A stretch of 64,000 nt of DNA from Paenibacillus alvei DSM 29 (GTDB taxonomy: Bacteria; Bacillota; Bacilli; Paenibacillales; Paenibacillaceae): NCBI RefSeq assembly GCF_000293805.1, contig NZ_AMBZ01000004.1:579001-643000 (forward strand). Reading direction: 5' to 3'. Numbering within the stretch: the stretch's first letter is position 1; every line of letters starts with the position of its first letter. Shown in pieces: positions 16,032 through 24,873 of this stretch. The notes beneath the pieces were generated by a model. The model was not told the origin of the DNA. It searched no databases and saw nothing but the letters and a program-made list of their open reading frames with translations. A program made the position numbers and the translations under genes.

Positions 16032-17912
16032 TTGAATCAATTAGGGCGATTGCAGCAATTATCGCGTGCGCTCATGCAGCCGCTAATCGCACTGCCCGCT
16101 GCTGCGCTTGCTATTGCCATTGGCAATTTGCTTCACAGCGCAGGCCTGTCGGATATTGCGATATTATTTGAATTAACGGGGAAGACCGTATTTTCCGTAC
16201 TTCCTTACATTTTTGCAGTTGGGGTTGCACTTGGACTATCTAATAATGCTGGTGTAGCTGCACTATCGTCCCTGCTTGGTATGTTTATCTTCAAACAACT
16301 GCTTGTTCAATGGCAAGCTTCATTCGAACCGACGATTCTGAATGGCATTTTATTTGGGGTCATGGCAGGCTTTTTGCATGAACGGTTCAAAAATATAAAG
16401 ATGCCAGAATATTTGCAGTTCTTTGGTGGTCCGAGATTTGTGATTGCCATTACGATATTTGCTTCGATTTTGCTTTCTTGGTTTATGAAGCTTTGCTCGC
16501 CGTTTTTGCAGCAGGGCGTCATGTTTCTTGGCCAAGAACTGCTTGCCATGGGCGGATTCGGGGTGTTTTTGTATGGAGTCATGCATCGTGTGTTAGTCGC
16601 ATTTGGACTGCATCATCTTCTCAATAATGTGTACTGGTTCCAAATTGGCACCTTTACGAATAGCGAAGGGATGTCCTTTACAGGGGATTTACCGCGGTTT
16701 TTCGCAGGGGATCCGAGTGCAGGTATTTATATGGCAGGCATGTATCCGATTATGATGTTCGCACTACCGGCCGTTGCATTGGCTATTGTACATGAATCAC
16801 GGGAAGATTTACGCCCGAAGGTGCGCAAAACCTATTTTACGGCTGCCTGTGTGTCCCTGTTGACGGGGATTACCGAGCCGATTGAATTCGCCTTTTTGTT
16901 CGCAGCGCCTTATCTATTTGTTGTCCATGCCTTGTTGACCGGAGCTGCAATGTGGCTGACTGCTGAGATTGGTGTTAGACATGGGTTTTCTTTCTCCGCC
17001 GGGGCAATTGACTATGTGGTCAATTTCCATCAATCGACGAAGGGGCTGTGGATTATCCCGATTGGCATCGCATTTGGATTCATCTATTATGTGGTGTTCC
17101 GCTATGCGATTCAGCGGTTTCAAATCCCGACGCCAGGCAGGGTCGATGGCTCCTTGCTTGATGATATGGCGGGAGATTTGCTCCCTAGGGTGCCGCTAAT
17201 TATTCGCGCGCTTGGAGGTAAAGATAACATCATTGATTTGCAAGCCTGCATTACGAGACTGCGGTTAAGAGTCAAAAATGATAAGCTGGTAGACCGTCAC
17301 GCGCTTCGCGTACTTGGAGCAGCAGGGGTCATTCGTCTTGGAGGCGGTCATATTCAAGTTGTATTTGGCACGTACTCGGAGTTAATCAAGGACGAAATGG
17401 CAAAGCGTCTGCAGCGGGATCCGAACCAGATCTGGCTTGTTGCTCCTGTGCATGGACGGATGATTCCGATCGAAGAAGTGCCGGATAAGATATTTGCTCA
17501 GAAGCTTGTAGGTCAGGGCGTAGCTTTTTATCCGGATAAAGGAGAGCTCGTATCGCCTGTACGCGGACATATTCGTCATATTTACCCGACGATGCATGCG
17601 ATCGGCATTGAAACGCCTGAGGGGTTAGAAGTATTGTTACATATTGGAATAGAGACGTCATCATTGAATGGCGCCGGTTTTCAAGCAGTAGTACAGGAAG
17701 GTGATGAAGTGAAACCGGGACAGCTGCTCATTAAATTTGATTTGCCTGAAGTGAAAAAACGCTGTAAATCACTTGCAACACCGATGGTAATTACGAACTC
17801 AGACGCAGTAGCATCATGGAGCATAGCGCCATTTGCGCCTGTACGGAAGGGGCAGACTTCAGTCATGTCAGTCATCATGCATGAACACGCGGTTGGAGGT
17901 GCAAGCCGATGA
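16032..17912 (+). CDS. PTS permease IICBA, glucose/GlcNAc family
   Basis: Imports and phosphorylates a hexose, probably N-acetylglucosamine or glucose. Domain order: membrane IIC about residues 1-370 (with GITEPIEFAF, the sugar-site motif), IIB about 390-465 with phospho-Cys406 in DLQACITRLRLRV, and IIA about 468-620 with the two active-site histidines His522 (PTMHAIGIET) and His537 (VLLHIGIET). All three domains are complete in 626 residues, like NagE. It begins at TTG with GGGAGG upstream. It overlaps the enzyme I gene by four bases, so the two are translationally coupled. Sugar choice cannot be decided from sequence. Confidence 0.88.
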   Translation: MNQLGRLQQLSRALMQPLIALPAAALAIAIGNLLHSAGLSDIAILFELTGKTVFSVLPYIFAVGVALGLSNNAGVAALSSLLGMFIFKQLLVQWQASFEPTILNGILFGVMAGFLHERFKNIKMPEYLQFFGGPRFVIAITIFASILLSWFMKLCSPFLQQGVMFLGQELLAMGGFGVFLYGVMHRVLVAFGLHHLLNNVYWFQIGTFTNSEGMSFTGDLPRFFAGDPSAGIYMAGMYPIMMFALPAVALAIVHESREDLRPKVRKTYFTAACVSLLTGITEPIEFAFLFAAPYLFVVHALLTGAAMWLTAEIGVRHGFSFSAGAIDYVVNFHQSTKGLWIIPIGIAFGFIYYVVFRYAIQRFQIPTPGRVDGSLLDDMAGDLLPRVPLIIRALGGKDNIIDLQACITRLRLRVKNDKLVDRHALRVLGAAGVIRLGGGHIQVVFGTYSELIKDEMAKRLQRDPNQIWLVAPVHGRMIPIEEVPDKIFAQKLVGQGVAFYPDKGELVSPVRGHIRHIYPTMHAIGIETPEGLEVLLHIGIETSSLNGAGFQAVVQEGDEVKPGQLLIKFDLPEVKKRCKSLATPMVITNSDAVASWSIAPFAPVRKGQTSVMSVIMHEHAVGGASR

Positions 17913-19633
17913 CGCAGAAAGTCCAAGGTATCGGTGCATCCGCAGGCATTGCCATAGGCAAAGCATTTGTATTGCCGACTTGGGAGTGGGATGTTCCTGA
18001 GGAGAAAATGGATCCAGCCGACTTAGCGCGTGAATTCGAACGATTGTATGACGGAATCCGTTCCTCGAAGCACGAAATCGAATTTATTAAGAGTGAAATT
18101 AAAGAAATGGTCGGCAGTGAAGAGTCATGTATTTTTGACGCTCATCTGGCTATTTTGGATGATCCGATCTTCATGAATGAAATTCAAGGACTCATTCAGC
18201 GTCAGTATAAGGCAGCTGAAGTTGCGGTAAAGGAAGCGATCGACCATTTTGTAACGATGTTCGACCTACTCGATGATGAGTATATGAAGGAGCGGGCATT
18301 GGATATCAAGGATGTAGGTAACCGACTGCTCAAGCATTTGCTAGGAGCTCCGGAAATAACGCTTCCGACGGACGCACAGCCGTATATCCTTGTTGCGAAG
18401 GAGCTGTCTCCGTCACAGTTGGTGCATTTGAATCCCAAAAATGTATTGGGGATTGTCATGCTACAGGGAGGGAAAACATCACATTCGGCCATTATGGCTC
18501 GAGCGCTGGGCATTCCACTTGTACTCGGACTGGAAGGAAAAATATCGAAGCCGATCCAGACAGGGGATACGGTTATTGTTGATGGTGAGTATGGCATTGT
18601 GCATATTGCTCCACCGCTGGATGTGATATCCTGCTATGAAGTTCGGCGAGATGCATATGTACAGGAAGCTGACGAGCTTCAGAAGATCGTATCCTTACCA
18701 GCCGTTACACTCGATGATTTCAATGTTCAGTTGGGAGCGAACATCAGCTCTACGCGCGAACTGAATATTGCCGATCAAAATGGGGCGGAAGGTGTTGGGC
18801 TATTCCGGACGGAGTTCATGTATATGGATCGCTCCTATCCCCCTTCAGAAGCTGAACAGTTCACGGTGTATCTGGAAGCGGCGGAACATTGCAAGGAAAA
18901 ATCGGTTATTATTCGCACATTAGATGTCGGCGGCGACAAGCCGATGGACTATTTGAACTTGCCTGAGGAGGATAATCCGTTCCTCGGTTATCGGGCAATT
19001 CGGATTTGTCTCGATCGGCAGGATCTATTCAAGACACAACTGCGAGCCATCTTGCGTGCAAGCGCTCATGGCCCGATTATGGTGATGTTCCCGATGATTA
19101 CATCCGTGAATGAGGTGCAGGCAGCTAAGTCCATTCTGGAGGATGCCAAGGCCGAGCTGCGTGAAGAAGGCCTTCCCTTCAATGAAGAGCTTCCAGTAGG
19201 CATTATGATAGAAGTTCCAGCCGCAGCTATGATCGCCGATCAGCTTGCGAAGGAAGTCGATTTCTTTAGTATCGGAACGAATGATTTGGTTCAGTATACG
19301 CTTGCAGTAGATCGGATGAATGAGCAAATTGCACATATGTATGATCCATTCCATCCTGCGGTCCTTCGCTTGATACGTTATACCGTTCAGGCGGCGAAGC
19401 AAGCAGGGATCATGGTTGGCGTATGCGGCGAGATGGCTGGAGATCCACGGGCGGTGCCCATTTGGCTTGCGCTTGGTGTGAATAAATTAAGCATGTCTTC
19501 TCGTTCCATTCCGCGTGTGAAGGCGGCAGTTCGACGCTCAACAGTGGAGCAGTGCAAACGTATCGCGCAAAGTGTGTTCGAATCGGGAACAAAGGAAGAA
19601 ATTGAGATCTTGCTCGAGCAGCAGCGTTCATAA
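17909..19633 (+). CDS. ptsI: PTS enzyme I (phosphoenolpyruvate-protein phosphotransferase)
   Basis: Takes phosphate from PEP and passes it to HPr, the first step of all PTS transport. The phospho-histidine is His192 in GGKTSHSAIMARA, and the PEP-binding domain has RTLDVGGDKPMDYL, GLFRTEFMYMDR and the GVCGEMAGDP signature. 574 residues, complete. The ATG overlaps the permease stop as ATGA. No ptsH follows, unlike the ptsG-ptsH-ptsI order of Bacillus, so HPr must be made elsewhere. Ends at a strong terminator. Confidence 0.95.
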   Translation: MTQKVQGIGASAGIAIGKAFVLPTWEWDVPEEKMDPADLAREFERLYDGIRSSKHEIEFIKSEIKEMVGSEESCIFDAHLAILDDPIFMNEIQGLIQRQYKAAEVAVKEAIDHFVTMFDLLDDEYMKERALDIKDVGNRLLKHLLGAPEITLPTDAQPYILVAKELSPSQLVHLNPKNVLGIVMLQGGKTSHSAIMARALGIPLVLGLEGKISKPIQTGDTVIVDGEYGIVHIAPPLDVISCYEVRRDAYVQEADELQKIVSLPAVTLDDFNVQLGANISSTRELNIADQNGAEGVGLFRTEFMYMDRSYPPSEAEQFTVYLEAAEHCKEKSVIIRTLDVGGDKPMDYLNLPEEDNPFLGYRAIRICLDRQDLFKTQLRAILRASAHGPIMVMFPMITSVNEVQAAKSILEDAKAELREEGLPFNEELPVGIMIEVPAAAMIADQLAKEVDFFSIGTNDLVQYTLAVDRMNEQIAHMYDPFHPAVLRLIRYTVQAAKQAGIMVGVCGEMAGDPRAVPIWLALGVNKLSMSSRSIPRVKAAVRRSTVEQCKRIAQSVFESGTKEEIEILLEQQRS

Positions 19634-19665
19634 GGATATTAAGGAGAAACAGAGAAACACCGTAC

Positions 19666-19707
19666 AAAAAGGCATGCCCTGGTATTCAAACGAGGGCATG
19701 CCTTTTT
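19666..19707. terminator. Bidirectional terminator after enzyme I
   Basis: AAAAAGGCATGCCCT (19666-19680) pairs perfectly with AGGGCATGCCTTTTT (19693-19707), loop of 12. Serves ptsI and the convergent DJ-1/PfpI gene. Confidence 0.9.
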
Positions 19708-19723
19708 CCTATGGAGCAGGTAA

Positions 19724-20248
19724 TTATACTTCGGCTAATTTATCGCAAAAAGCTTTGCCGTATGCAGGCAGATCAGGCGGTCTGCGCGCAGATACGAGAT
19801 TGCCGTCTACAACAACCTCCTCATCTAGCCATTTAGCACCTGCATTTTCCATGTCGTCACGAATTCCCGGAGTAGAAGTCACCGTACGGCCATTCAAAAT
19901 CTTAGCGGAAATGAGTACCCAGCCAGCATGACAGATTTGTCCAACAGGTTTGCCATCAGCATTCATTTCCTTCACGATGCGGAGCGCATCAGCGTAGCGG
20001 CGGATCTTATCCGGCGCCCATCCGCCAGGAACGAGCACGCCATCGTACTGAGATGTATCAATGTCAGCATAAGCATAGTCTGAGGTTGCAGGAACACCAT
20101 ATTTACCGATATAGGTTTTGCCGCGTTCCAGACCTACCAGATGTACTTCGGCGCCTTCTTCACGGACGCGGTGAACCGGATACCACAGTTCCAAATCTTC
20201 AAATTCTTCATCTACAAATGCAACAATTCGCTTGCCACTTAAACGCAT
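19724..20248 (-). CDS. DJ-1/PfpI family protein
   Basis: A 174-residue protein of the PfpI branch (type 1 glutamine-amidotransferase-like fold). The nucleophile elbow Cys lies in GQICHAGWVLIS, with the acidic partner in FVDEEFEDLELWYP. The family includes stress proteins such as YraA/YhbO with deglycase or protease-like activities that are disputed. A frame extends 56 codons upstream, but GAAGGAGGG sits before the ATG at 20248. Single gene. Confidence 0.88.
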   Translation of the reverse strand: MRLSGKRIVAFVDEEFEDLELWYPVHRVREEGAEVHLVGLERGKTYIGKYGVPATSDYAYADIDTSQYDGVLVPGGWAPDKIRRYADALRIVKEMNADGKPVGQICHAGWVLISAKILNGRTVTSTPGIRDDMENAGAKWLDEEVVVDGNLVSARRPPDLPAYGKAFCDKLAEV

Positions 20249-20580
20249 GAATGTTGTCCCTCCTTCGTATGGATATAGCAGAGCATTTCTTTGAATTCCG
20301 CCTATTTTTTGCAGAACTCTCAGAGAATTGGGGGTTTTCCCATACAATGTCCATTGTCTCTTATTCCAATATGACCTACGATCATAGACAACAGGGAATC
20401 GTGTACGATACACCACATTTATTTAACCACATTGTCCGTGAAAAAGTACACAGCGCCCGCACAAATTGCATGCGTAAGGTGAGAAATCTCATTGCAAATC
20501 GCTCAGCAGCGCTAGGTAAATTGCTAAAAGTGTAAAAAAATACATATATGTGCACGGAAGGAGATTGTAAGGCTTAGTCG

Positions 20581-20594
20581 AATATTCGAATATT
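20581..20594. promoter_or_regulatory. 14-base palindrome, possible operator
   Basis: AATATTCGAATATT is perfectly self-complementary and lies 127 bases upstream of the CxxCG-protein gene. It is a plausible dimer-binding site, but no regulator can be named. Confidence 0.35.
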
Positions 20595-20649
20595 AGGATA
20601 ACCCAAAATTGAAATGTAGTCGTCTGCAGCAATTGGCCGCAAGAAATCA

Positions 20650-20673
20650 TCAGTATCATCTTCAGTATCATCT
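20650..20673. repeat. Tandem 12-base repeat, two copies
   Basis: TCAGTATCATCT occurs twice in direct, gap-free tandem. Confidence 0.8.
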
Positions 20674-20720
20674 ATAGAAATGGTAGGAATACCAACGTTG
20701 TATGTTCAGGGGTGAATGAT

Positions 20721-21182
20721 ATGTATACAAGATGCATTTGTGATCAATACATGGATATAACCGTCCGCACAGTTGTACATGCACGAACGATTCACATCCA
20801 TCGTGTACCGGTTGCCACTTGTATGAATTGCGGGCGCTCGGAACTGCTTTCCTTTATTAAAAAGGATGTCATAGCTCTCATACACAATCGCATGGATATG
20901 ATCGCTGAGAACCCGCAGGCATTGGAAAATGCTCCTTTGCATGTATCTTTTGATGAGCAGAATGAGCTGGCCAGCGTTATCGTCTCCTTGCTGGATGAGG
21001 AGCAATGCGATGATATGCTGTCACGGTTGGAATGCCGCATTGCAGAACGGGTCAATCAATTGCTCGACTTGTATCTATTTGCACGGACGTGCAATGACAC
21101 ACTATGGATGAAAGAGCTGCAATGCAGATTAAAACAGATTTCCGGTTTTAGTTTTGAGTCATATCGGGTTAAAATAAGCTAA
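20721..21182 (+). CDS. CxxCG zinc-ribbon-like protein, unknown
   Basis: A 153-residue protein. The N-terminus carries CICDQYMDITVRTV and, about 25 residues later, the knuckle VATCMNCGRSELL; this pairing resembles the YgiT/MqsA-type zinc finger, where a beta hairpin separates the two cysteine pairs. The remainder is helical (FIKKDVIALIHNRM; LASVIVSLLDEEQ; ERVNQLLDLYLFA) with no helix-turn-helix I can identify. AGGGGTGA supports ATG 20721 rather than a GTG nine bases earlier. No toxin gene is adjacent, so a toxin-antitoxin role is unsupported. Confidence 0.6.
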   Translation: MYTRCICDQYMDITVRTVVHARTIHIHRVPVATCMNCGRSELLSFIKKDVIALIHNRMDMIAENPQALENAPLHVSFDEQNELASVIVSLLDEEQCDDMLSRLECRIAERVNQLLDLYLFARTCNDTLWMKELQCRLKQISGFSFESYRVKIS

Positions 21183-21200
21183 AGAGCATTTTCATAGATC

Positions 21201-21217
21201 ATCATAAGAATTATGAT
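21201..21217. promoter_or_regulatory. Inverted repeat upstream of ytxJ
   Basis: ATCATAA-GAA-TTATGAT, a 7-3-7 repeat about 54 bases before the ytxJ start. The spacing differs from the 7-1-7 of Fur/PerR boxes. Confidence 0.3.
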
Positions 21218-21270
21218 CGATATTCTTATACATGTAAGCAAAACGAATCGAAGTATAGGAGGCAGTAAGA

Positions 21271-21606
21271 ATGGAAGCAGTGACTACGATGGAAGAACTT
21301 GAAGCGTTTATAGAACGGTCGAAGCAGCAAACCGTAGTTCTTTTCAAGCACAGTACGCGTTGTCCGATTAGCTCACATGCGGATGAGGAAATGAGCAAGG
21401 TGGCAGAGGAGTTCGAATCGCAAGGAATTGCAATTGGCCGAATTCTGGTCGTCGAAAATCGTGACGTCTCACTTGCATGTGCGGATAAGCTGGGCATTAA
21501 GCATGAATCCCCGCAGGTCATCGTATTGCGTGATGGGGAGCCTGCATGGAACGAATCGCATCATGCTATACGATATGACAACTTAGAAAGCATCCTTACG
21601 CAATGA
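21271..21606 (+). CDS. ytxJ: YtxJ, bacillithiol-linked redox protein
   Basis: A 111-residue thioredoxin-fold protein of the DUF2847/YtxJ family, reported as part of bacillithiol redox systems in Bacillales. The active-site region is FKHSTRCPISSHA, with one Cys where thioredoxins have CxxC, typical for monothiol bacilliredoxin-like members. A second Cys lies in LACADKLGI. AGGAGG precedes the ATG. Located just upstream of ccpA, as in Bacillus subtilis. Confidence 0.88.
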   Translation: MEAVTTMEELEAFIERSKQQTVVLFKHSTRCPISSHADEEMSKVAEEFESQGIAIGRILVVENRDVSLACADKLGIKHESPQVIVLRDGEPAWNESHHAIRYDNLESILTQ

Positions 21607-21729
21607 ACGGTAAATAATGACAAATGGTAGCGGATTTGCTCGTGACATTGCGAATTTTCTGAAAATAGCGTATCATTAACATAATATCAATGGTCGCAAC
21701 AAATTTATCGTTAATTGGAGAGAAGGATC

Positions 21730-22734
21730 GTGACGGTAACTATTTATGATGTAGCAAGAGAAGCGGGCGTCTCGATGGCCACCGTTTCCCGGGTTGTCAA
21801 CAACAACCCGAACGTGAAGCCGCAAACGCGTAAGAAAGTATACGAAGCGATTGAACGTTTAGGTTATCGCCCGAATGCGGTTGCACGCGGACTTGCGAGT
21901 AAGAAGACGACAACCGTTGGGGTTGTCATTCCTGATATTTCGAATTCTATCTTTGCCGAAGTAGCGCGCGGTATTGAGGATATTGCCAATATGTATCATT
22001 ACAATATCATTTTGTGCAATGCGGACAAGAAGAAGGAGAAAGAAATTCGGGTTATTAATACGCTGCTGGAGAAGCAGGTGGACGGACTGTTGTTTATGGG
22101 CGGAGTTGTTACGGAGGATCATGTTCAAGCATTCCGTACTGCTTCGGTGCCGATTGTGCTGTGTGCAACAACAGACGAGCATGGGATTATCCCGTCGGTC
22201 GATATCGATCACGAGGCAGCAGCCTTTGATGCTGTGAATACACTTATCCGACATGGGCATCGTGACATTGCGATGATCAGCGGCACACTTCAAGATCCAG
22301 CAAACGGCTTTGCCCGTTTTCAAGGATATAAGCGTGCATTGGAAGGCGCGGGCGTCGAATACAAGGAAGACTTGGTTAGAATTGGCAACTACCGCTATGA
22401 GTCCGGCGTAGAAGCGATGAAGTACTTCCTCGGCTTGAAGAAGCGTCCGACGGCAATCTTTGCTGCAACGGATGAGATGGCTATCGGCGCAATACACTGC
22501 ATTCAAGATGCTGGCTTGAAGGTGCCAGATGACTTCTCTGTCATCAGTGTTGATAATATCCGCATGGCATCGATGGTTCGTCCGCAATTGACGACGGTAG
22601 CTCAGCCAATGTATGACATTGGTGCGGTAGCGATGCGCTTGCTGACGAAGCTGATGAAGAAGGAAAATGTAGAACATTCACGTGTAATTTTGCCGCACGA
22701 AACGATTCTTCGCTTGTCTGTAAGTGAAGTGTAA
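21730..22734 (+). CDS. ccpA: Catabolite control protein A
   Basis: LacI/GalR-family master regulator of carbon catabolite repression; binds cre sites together with HPr or Crh phosphorylated at Ser46. The N-terminal helix-turn-helix and hinge are clear ([19 protein letters not shown], then [16 protein letters not shown]), followed by the periplasmic-binding-like core ([21 protein letters not shown]). 334 residues. GTG at 21730 is chosen because GGAGAG lies eight bases upstream; a TTG five codons earlier is in frame. The gene lies 4 kb from the acu/acs locus, which carries a cre. Confidence 0.94.
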   Translation: MTVTIYDVAREAGVSMATVSRVVNNNPNVKPQTRKKVYEAIERLGYRPNAVARGLASKKTTTVGVVIPDISNSIFAEVARGIEDIANMYHYNIILCNADKKKEKEIRVINTLLEKQVDGLLFMGGVVTEDHVQAFRTASVPIVLCATTDEHGIIPSVDIDHEAAAFDAVNTLIRHGHRDIAMISGTLQDPANGFARFQGYKRALEGAGVEYKEDLVRIGNYRYESGVEAMKYFLGLKKRPTAIFAATDEMAIGAIHCIQDAGLKVPDDFSVISVDNIRMASMVRPQLTTVAQPMYDIGAVAMRLLTKLMKKENVEHSRVILPHETILRLSVSEV

Positions 22735-22784
22735 GGTTCGGTTGCTGCGTGTGAATCCATAAGAATACGGTTAGATATATACGT

Positions 22785-22810
22785 AAGGCCCCATGTATGT
22801 GGGGTCTTTT
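22785..22810 (+). terminator. Terminator after ccpA
   Basis: AAGGCCCCA pairs with TGGGGTCTT (one G-U pair), followed by TT. Short loop. Confidence 0.65.
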
Positions 22811-22852
22811 GTATGGTTATGAAGTAGATATACGTACAGGAGGCTGGTTTCG

Positions 22853-23572
22853 ATGACGAATGCGCATGGATCGGTTATTGGTGTAATTGGGGCAATGGAT
22901 GAGGAAATCGAATTGTTGCTTCAGGCAGCTCAACCGGTAGAACAAGTGGATGTCGCGGGACTCCGTTATTACAAGGGCTCACTCCACGGTATAAACATCG
23001 TTATTTGCAAGTCTGGAGTAGGGAAAGTAAATGCTGCAGTAACTACGCAGGTGCTGATCGACCGTTTTCATGTAACGAAGGTGATTTTCACAGGCGTAGC
23101 AGGTGCAGTGCACCCAGAACTGAACATCGGGGACATCGTCATCTCGACGTCCTGCATGCATCATGATATGGATGTAACCGCACTTGGGTTTGCTCCAGGC
23201 GTAATCCCGTTCCAAGAGATCTCACAGTTTATGGCTGATGCAGGTCTTATCGAATTGGCAGAACGGGCGTGTGAACGACTCGTACCAGGCCGATATCGCA
23301 AAGGAGTCGTGCTGTCAGGCGATCAATTTGTCGCAGATCGAGACAAAGTTCGAAAGCTGTATGAAACATTCACTGGATCAGTTTGCACAGAGATGGAAGG
23401 TGCCGCAGTGGCACAAGCATGCTTCATCAATGAGATTCCGTATGTCGTTATTCGCTCCATGTCGGATAAGGCGGATGGGTCAGCTCATGTTAACTTTTCT
23501 GAATTCACGGTGGAAGCCTCACATCGCTCCCACCAAATTGTGGACAGCATGCTGCAAGGATTACAGAACTAA
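22853..23572 (+). CDS. mtnN: 5'-methylthioadenosine/S-adenosylhomocysteine nucleosidase
   Basis: Hydrolyses MTA and SAH to adenine plus a thioribose, feeding methionine salvage and autoinducer-2 precursors. Motifs: GVIGAMDEEIELLL with the catalytic Glu, GVGKVNAAVTTQ, TGVAGAVHP, ICTEMEGAAV-like block (VCTEMEGAAVAQ) and the Asp in MSDKADGSA. 239 residues, complete. AGGAGG before ATG. Cytosolic. Between ccpA and acuC, where Bacillus subtilis has motPS. Confidence 0.94.
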   Translation: MTNAHGSVIGVIGAMDEEIELLLQAAQPVEQVDVAGLRYYKGSLHGINIVICKSGVGKVNAAVTTQVLIDRFHVTKVIFTGVAGAVHPELNIGDIVISTSCMHHDMDVTALGFAPGVIPFQEISQFMADAGLIELAERACERLVPGRYRKGVVLSGDQFVADRDKVRKLYETFTGSVCTEMEGAAVAQACFINEIPYVVIRSMSDKADGSAHVNFSEFTVEASHRSHQIVDSMLQGLQN

Positions 23573-23610
23573 TTACGTTAGTTAATAAGTAATGAATATG
23601 ATAGGCAGCA

Positions 23611-23654
23611 CAGCGGCGCAAGCGACCTACACTTAGGATCTGCTTGCGCCGCTG
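23611..23654. terminator. Long hairpin between mtnN and acuC
   Basis: CAGCGGCGCAAGC (23611-23623) pairs perfectly with GCTTGCGCCGCTG (23642-23654), loop of 18. No strong T-run follows on either strand, so it may be a weak or factor-aided terminator for the convergent genes. Confidence 0.55.
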
Positions 23655-23672
23655 TTCATTCTAACGAATATA

Positions 23673-24848
23673 TTACATTGCAAGCTCCTTAGCCCTTGCA
23701 TTGCGGTCTTGAATAATACTTCGTCTTGGCATCGGCGCCCAAGTAGATGTATCATCATGCCAAGTGTGGGGGAGGGGTACGGGGGACTTCTGCGACCACT
23801 TCGTCAACCATTGTTCCGGCAATAGCTGCTGTGGGTGGTTCGTTAATGTACGTGCAAGCGGATGCTCGCTCATTTCCAGCCATAGCATGCTCCAAGCGCG
23901 CGGCACGACCCGCCATATATCATAGCCACCTCCGCCAATGGCGACCCATTTGCCATTGGCGTATTGATGTGCAAGACGGTGGATAATGCGCGGGATCTCA
24001 CTATAGATACGCGTGCTGCAATGCAAGTGAGACAACGGATCCATTGCATGAGCATCACAGCCATGCTGGCTAATTATAATGTCCGGCTTGAATGCTGCTG
24101 CTGCACATTGTACGGTCTCTGTGAAGCATTCCAGCCACGAGTCATCCTCCGTATACGGTTCCAGCGGTACATTGACGCAAGCGCCAAAACCCTCTCCACC
24201 GCCGCGTTCATGCACGAATCCTGTACCCGGGAACAGAAACTTCCCAGTCTCGTGAATGGAGTAAGTAAATACATCTGGATCCGTATAAAAGCACCACTGT
24301 ACACCATCTCCATGGTGGACATCTGTGTCGATATACAGCACTCTTGCACAGTACGTATGCCGAAGCCAGGCGATTGCGACCGCAGCATCATTATATACGC
24401 AGAAGCCTGCACCTTTATCGCCAAAGGCATGATGAAGTCCACCGCCCAAATGCAGAGCGTGTTCAGATCTTCCAGACATGACCGCCTCACAAGCAGCAAT
24501 GGAACCGGCAACTATCGCGCAAGCCGCTGTATGCATCCCTGGAAAGTAAGGAGTGTCTTCCGTATGCAAGCCGTATTGTGCTGCTTTAACGGCCCACTCG
24601 GCAGTTGGATTCGGTTCGCTAAGCTTCTTTACAGCTTCGATATAGTCGGCGCGATGAATGAGAGGCAGCAAACGTTCGATATCTGCGGCTTCCGTCTGAA
24701 GACGTGTGATAGCGCCTTCATCTATGGCTTTAGCGTATTCTAGCAGATCATGCGTCATAGCAAGCCGCTGCTGATCGAATGGGTGATCGGCATTAAAGCG
24801 ATAGCGGAGGGCTTCCTCATGCATGAAGTATAGTGCCTTACCTGACAT
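23673..24848 (-). CDS. acuC: AcuC, acetoin-utilization class I/II deacetylase
   Basis: A histone-deacetylase-fold zinc enzyme that removes the acetyl group from AcsA, reactivating acetyl-CoA synthetase. Motifs: HLGGGLHHAF (catalytic His pair), YIDTDVHHGDGVQ (zinc ligands), ISQHGCDAHAMDPLS, and the C-terminal GGGGYD. 391 residues from 24848. Two ATGs nine bases apart could start it; both follow AGGAGAGGG. It lies 25 bases downstream of acuA on the same strand. An acuB gene, present between them in Bacillus, is absent here. Confidence 0.9.
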   Translation of the reverse strand: MSGKALYFMHEEALRYRFNADHPFDQQRLAMTHDLLEYAKAIDEGAITRLQTEAADIERLLPLIHRADYIEAVKKLSEPNPTAEWAVKAAQYGLHTEDTPYFPGMHTAACAIVAGSIAACEAVMSGRSEHALHLGGGLHHAFGDKGAGFCVYNDAAVAIAWLRHTYCARVLYIDTDVHHGDGVQWCFYTDPDVFTYSIHETGKFLFPGTGFVHERGGGEGFGACVNVPLEPYTEDDSWLECFTETVQCAAAAFKPDIIISQHGCDAHAMDPLSHLHCSTRIYSEIPRIIHRLAHQYANGKWVAIGGGGYDIWRVVPRAWSMLWLEMSEHPLARTLTNHPQQLLPEQWLTKWSQKSPVPLPHTWHDDTSTWAPMPRRSIIQDRNARAKELAM

Positions 24849-24873
24849 GTCCAACATCCCTCTCCTAACAATA

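Larger units (their letters stand above)
20249..20720. other. Gene-poor gap of 472 bases with small repeats
   Basis: No convincing gene is seen; short open frames here lack ribosome sites. It holds a perfect 14-base palindrome AATATTCGAATATT (20581-20594) and a perfect tandem duplication of TCAGTATCATCT (20650-20661 and 20662-20673), 50-70 bases upstream of the next gene. Confidence 0.7.

Noticed and set aside
20251..20535. 94-codon frame between the PfpI and CxxCG genes
   Set aside because: No ribosome site, no recognisable family, overlaps the region upstream of the minus-strand gene.
20721..21182. MqsA/YgiT toxin-antitoxin pair
   Set aside because: The zinc motif is suggestive, but no toxin-sized partner gene lies beside it.
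21859..22677. 272-codon frame antisense to ccpA
   Set aside because: Shadow of ccpA; no homology or start signal.
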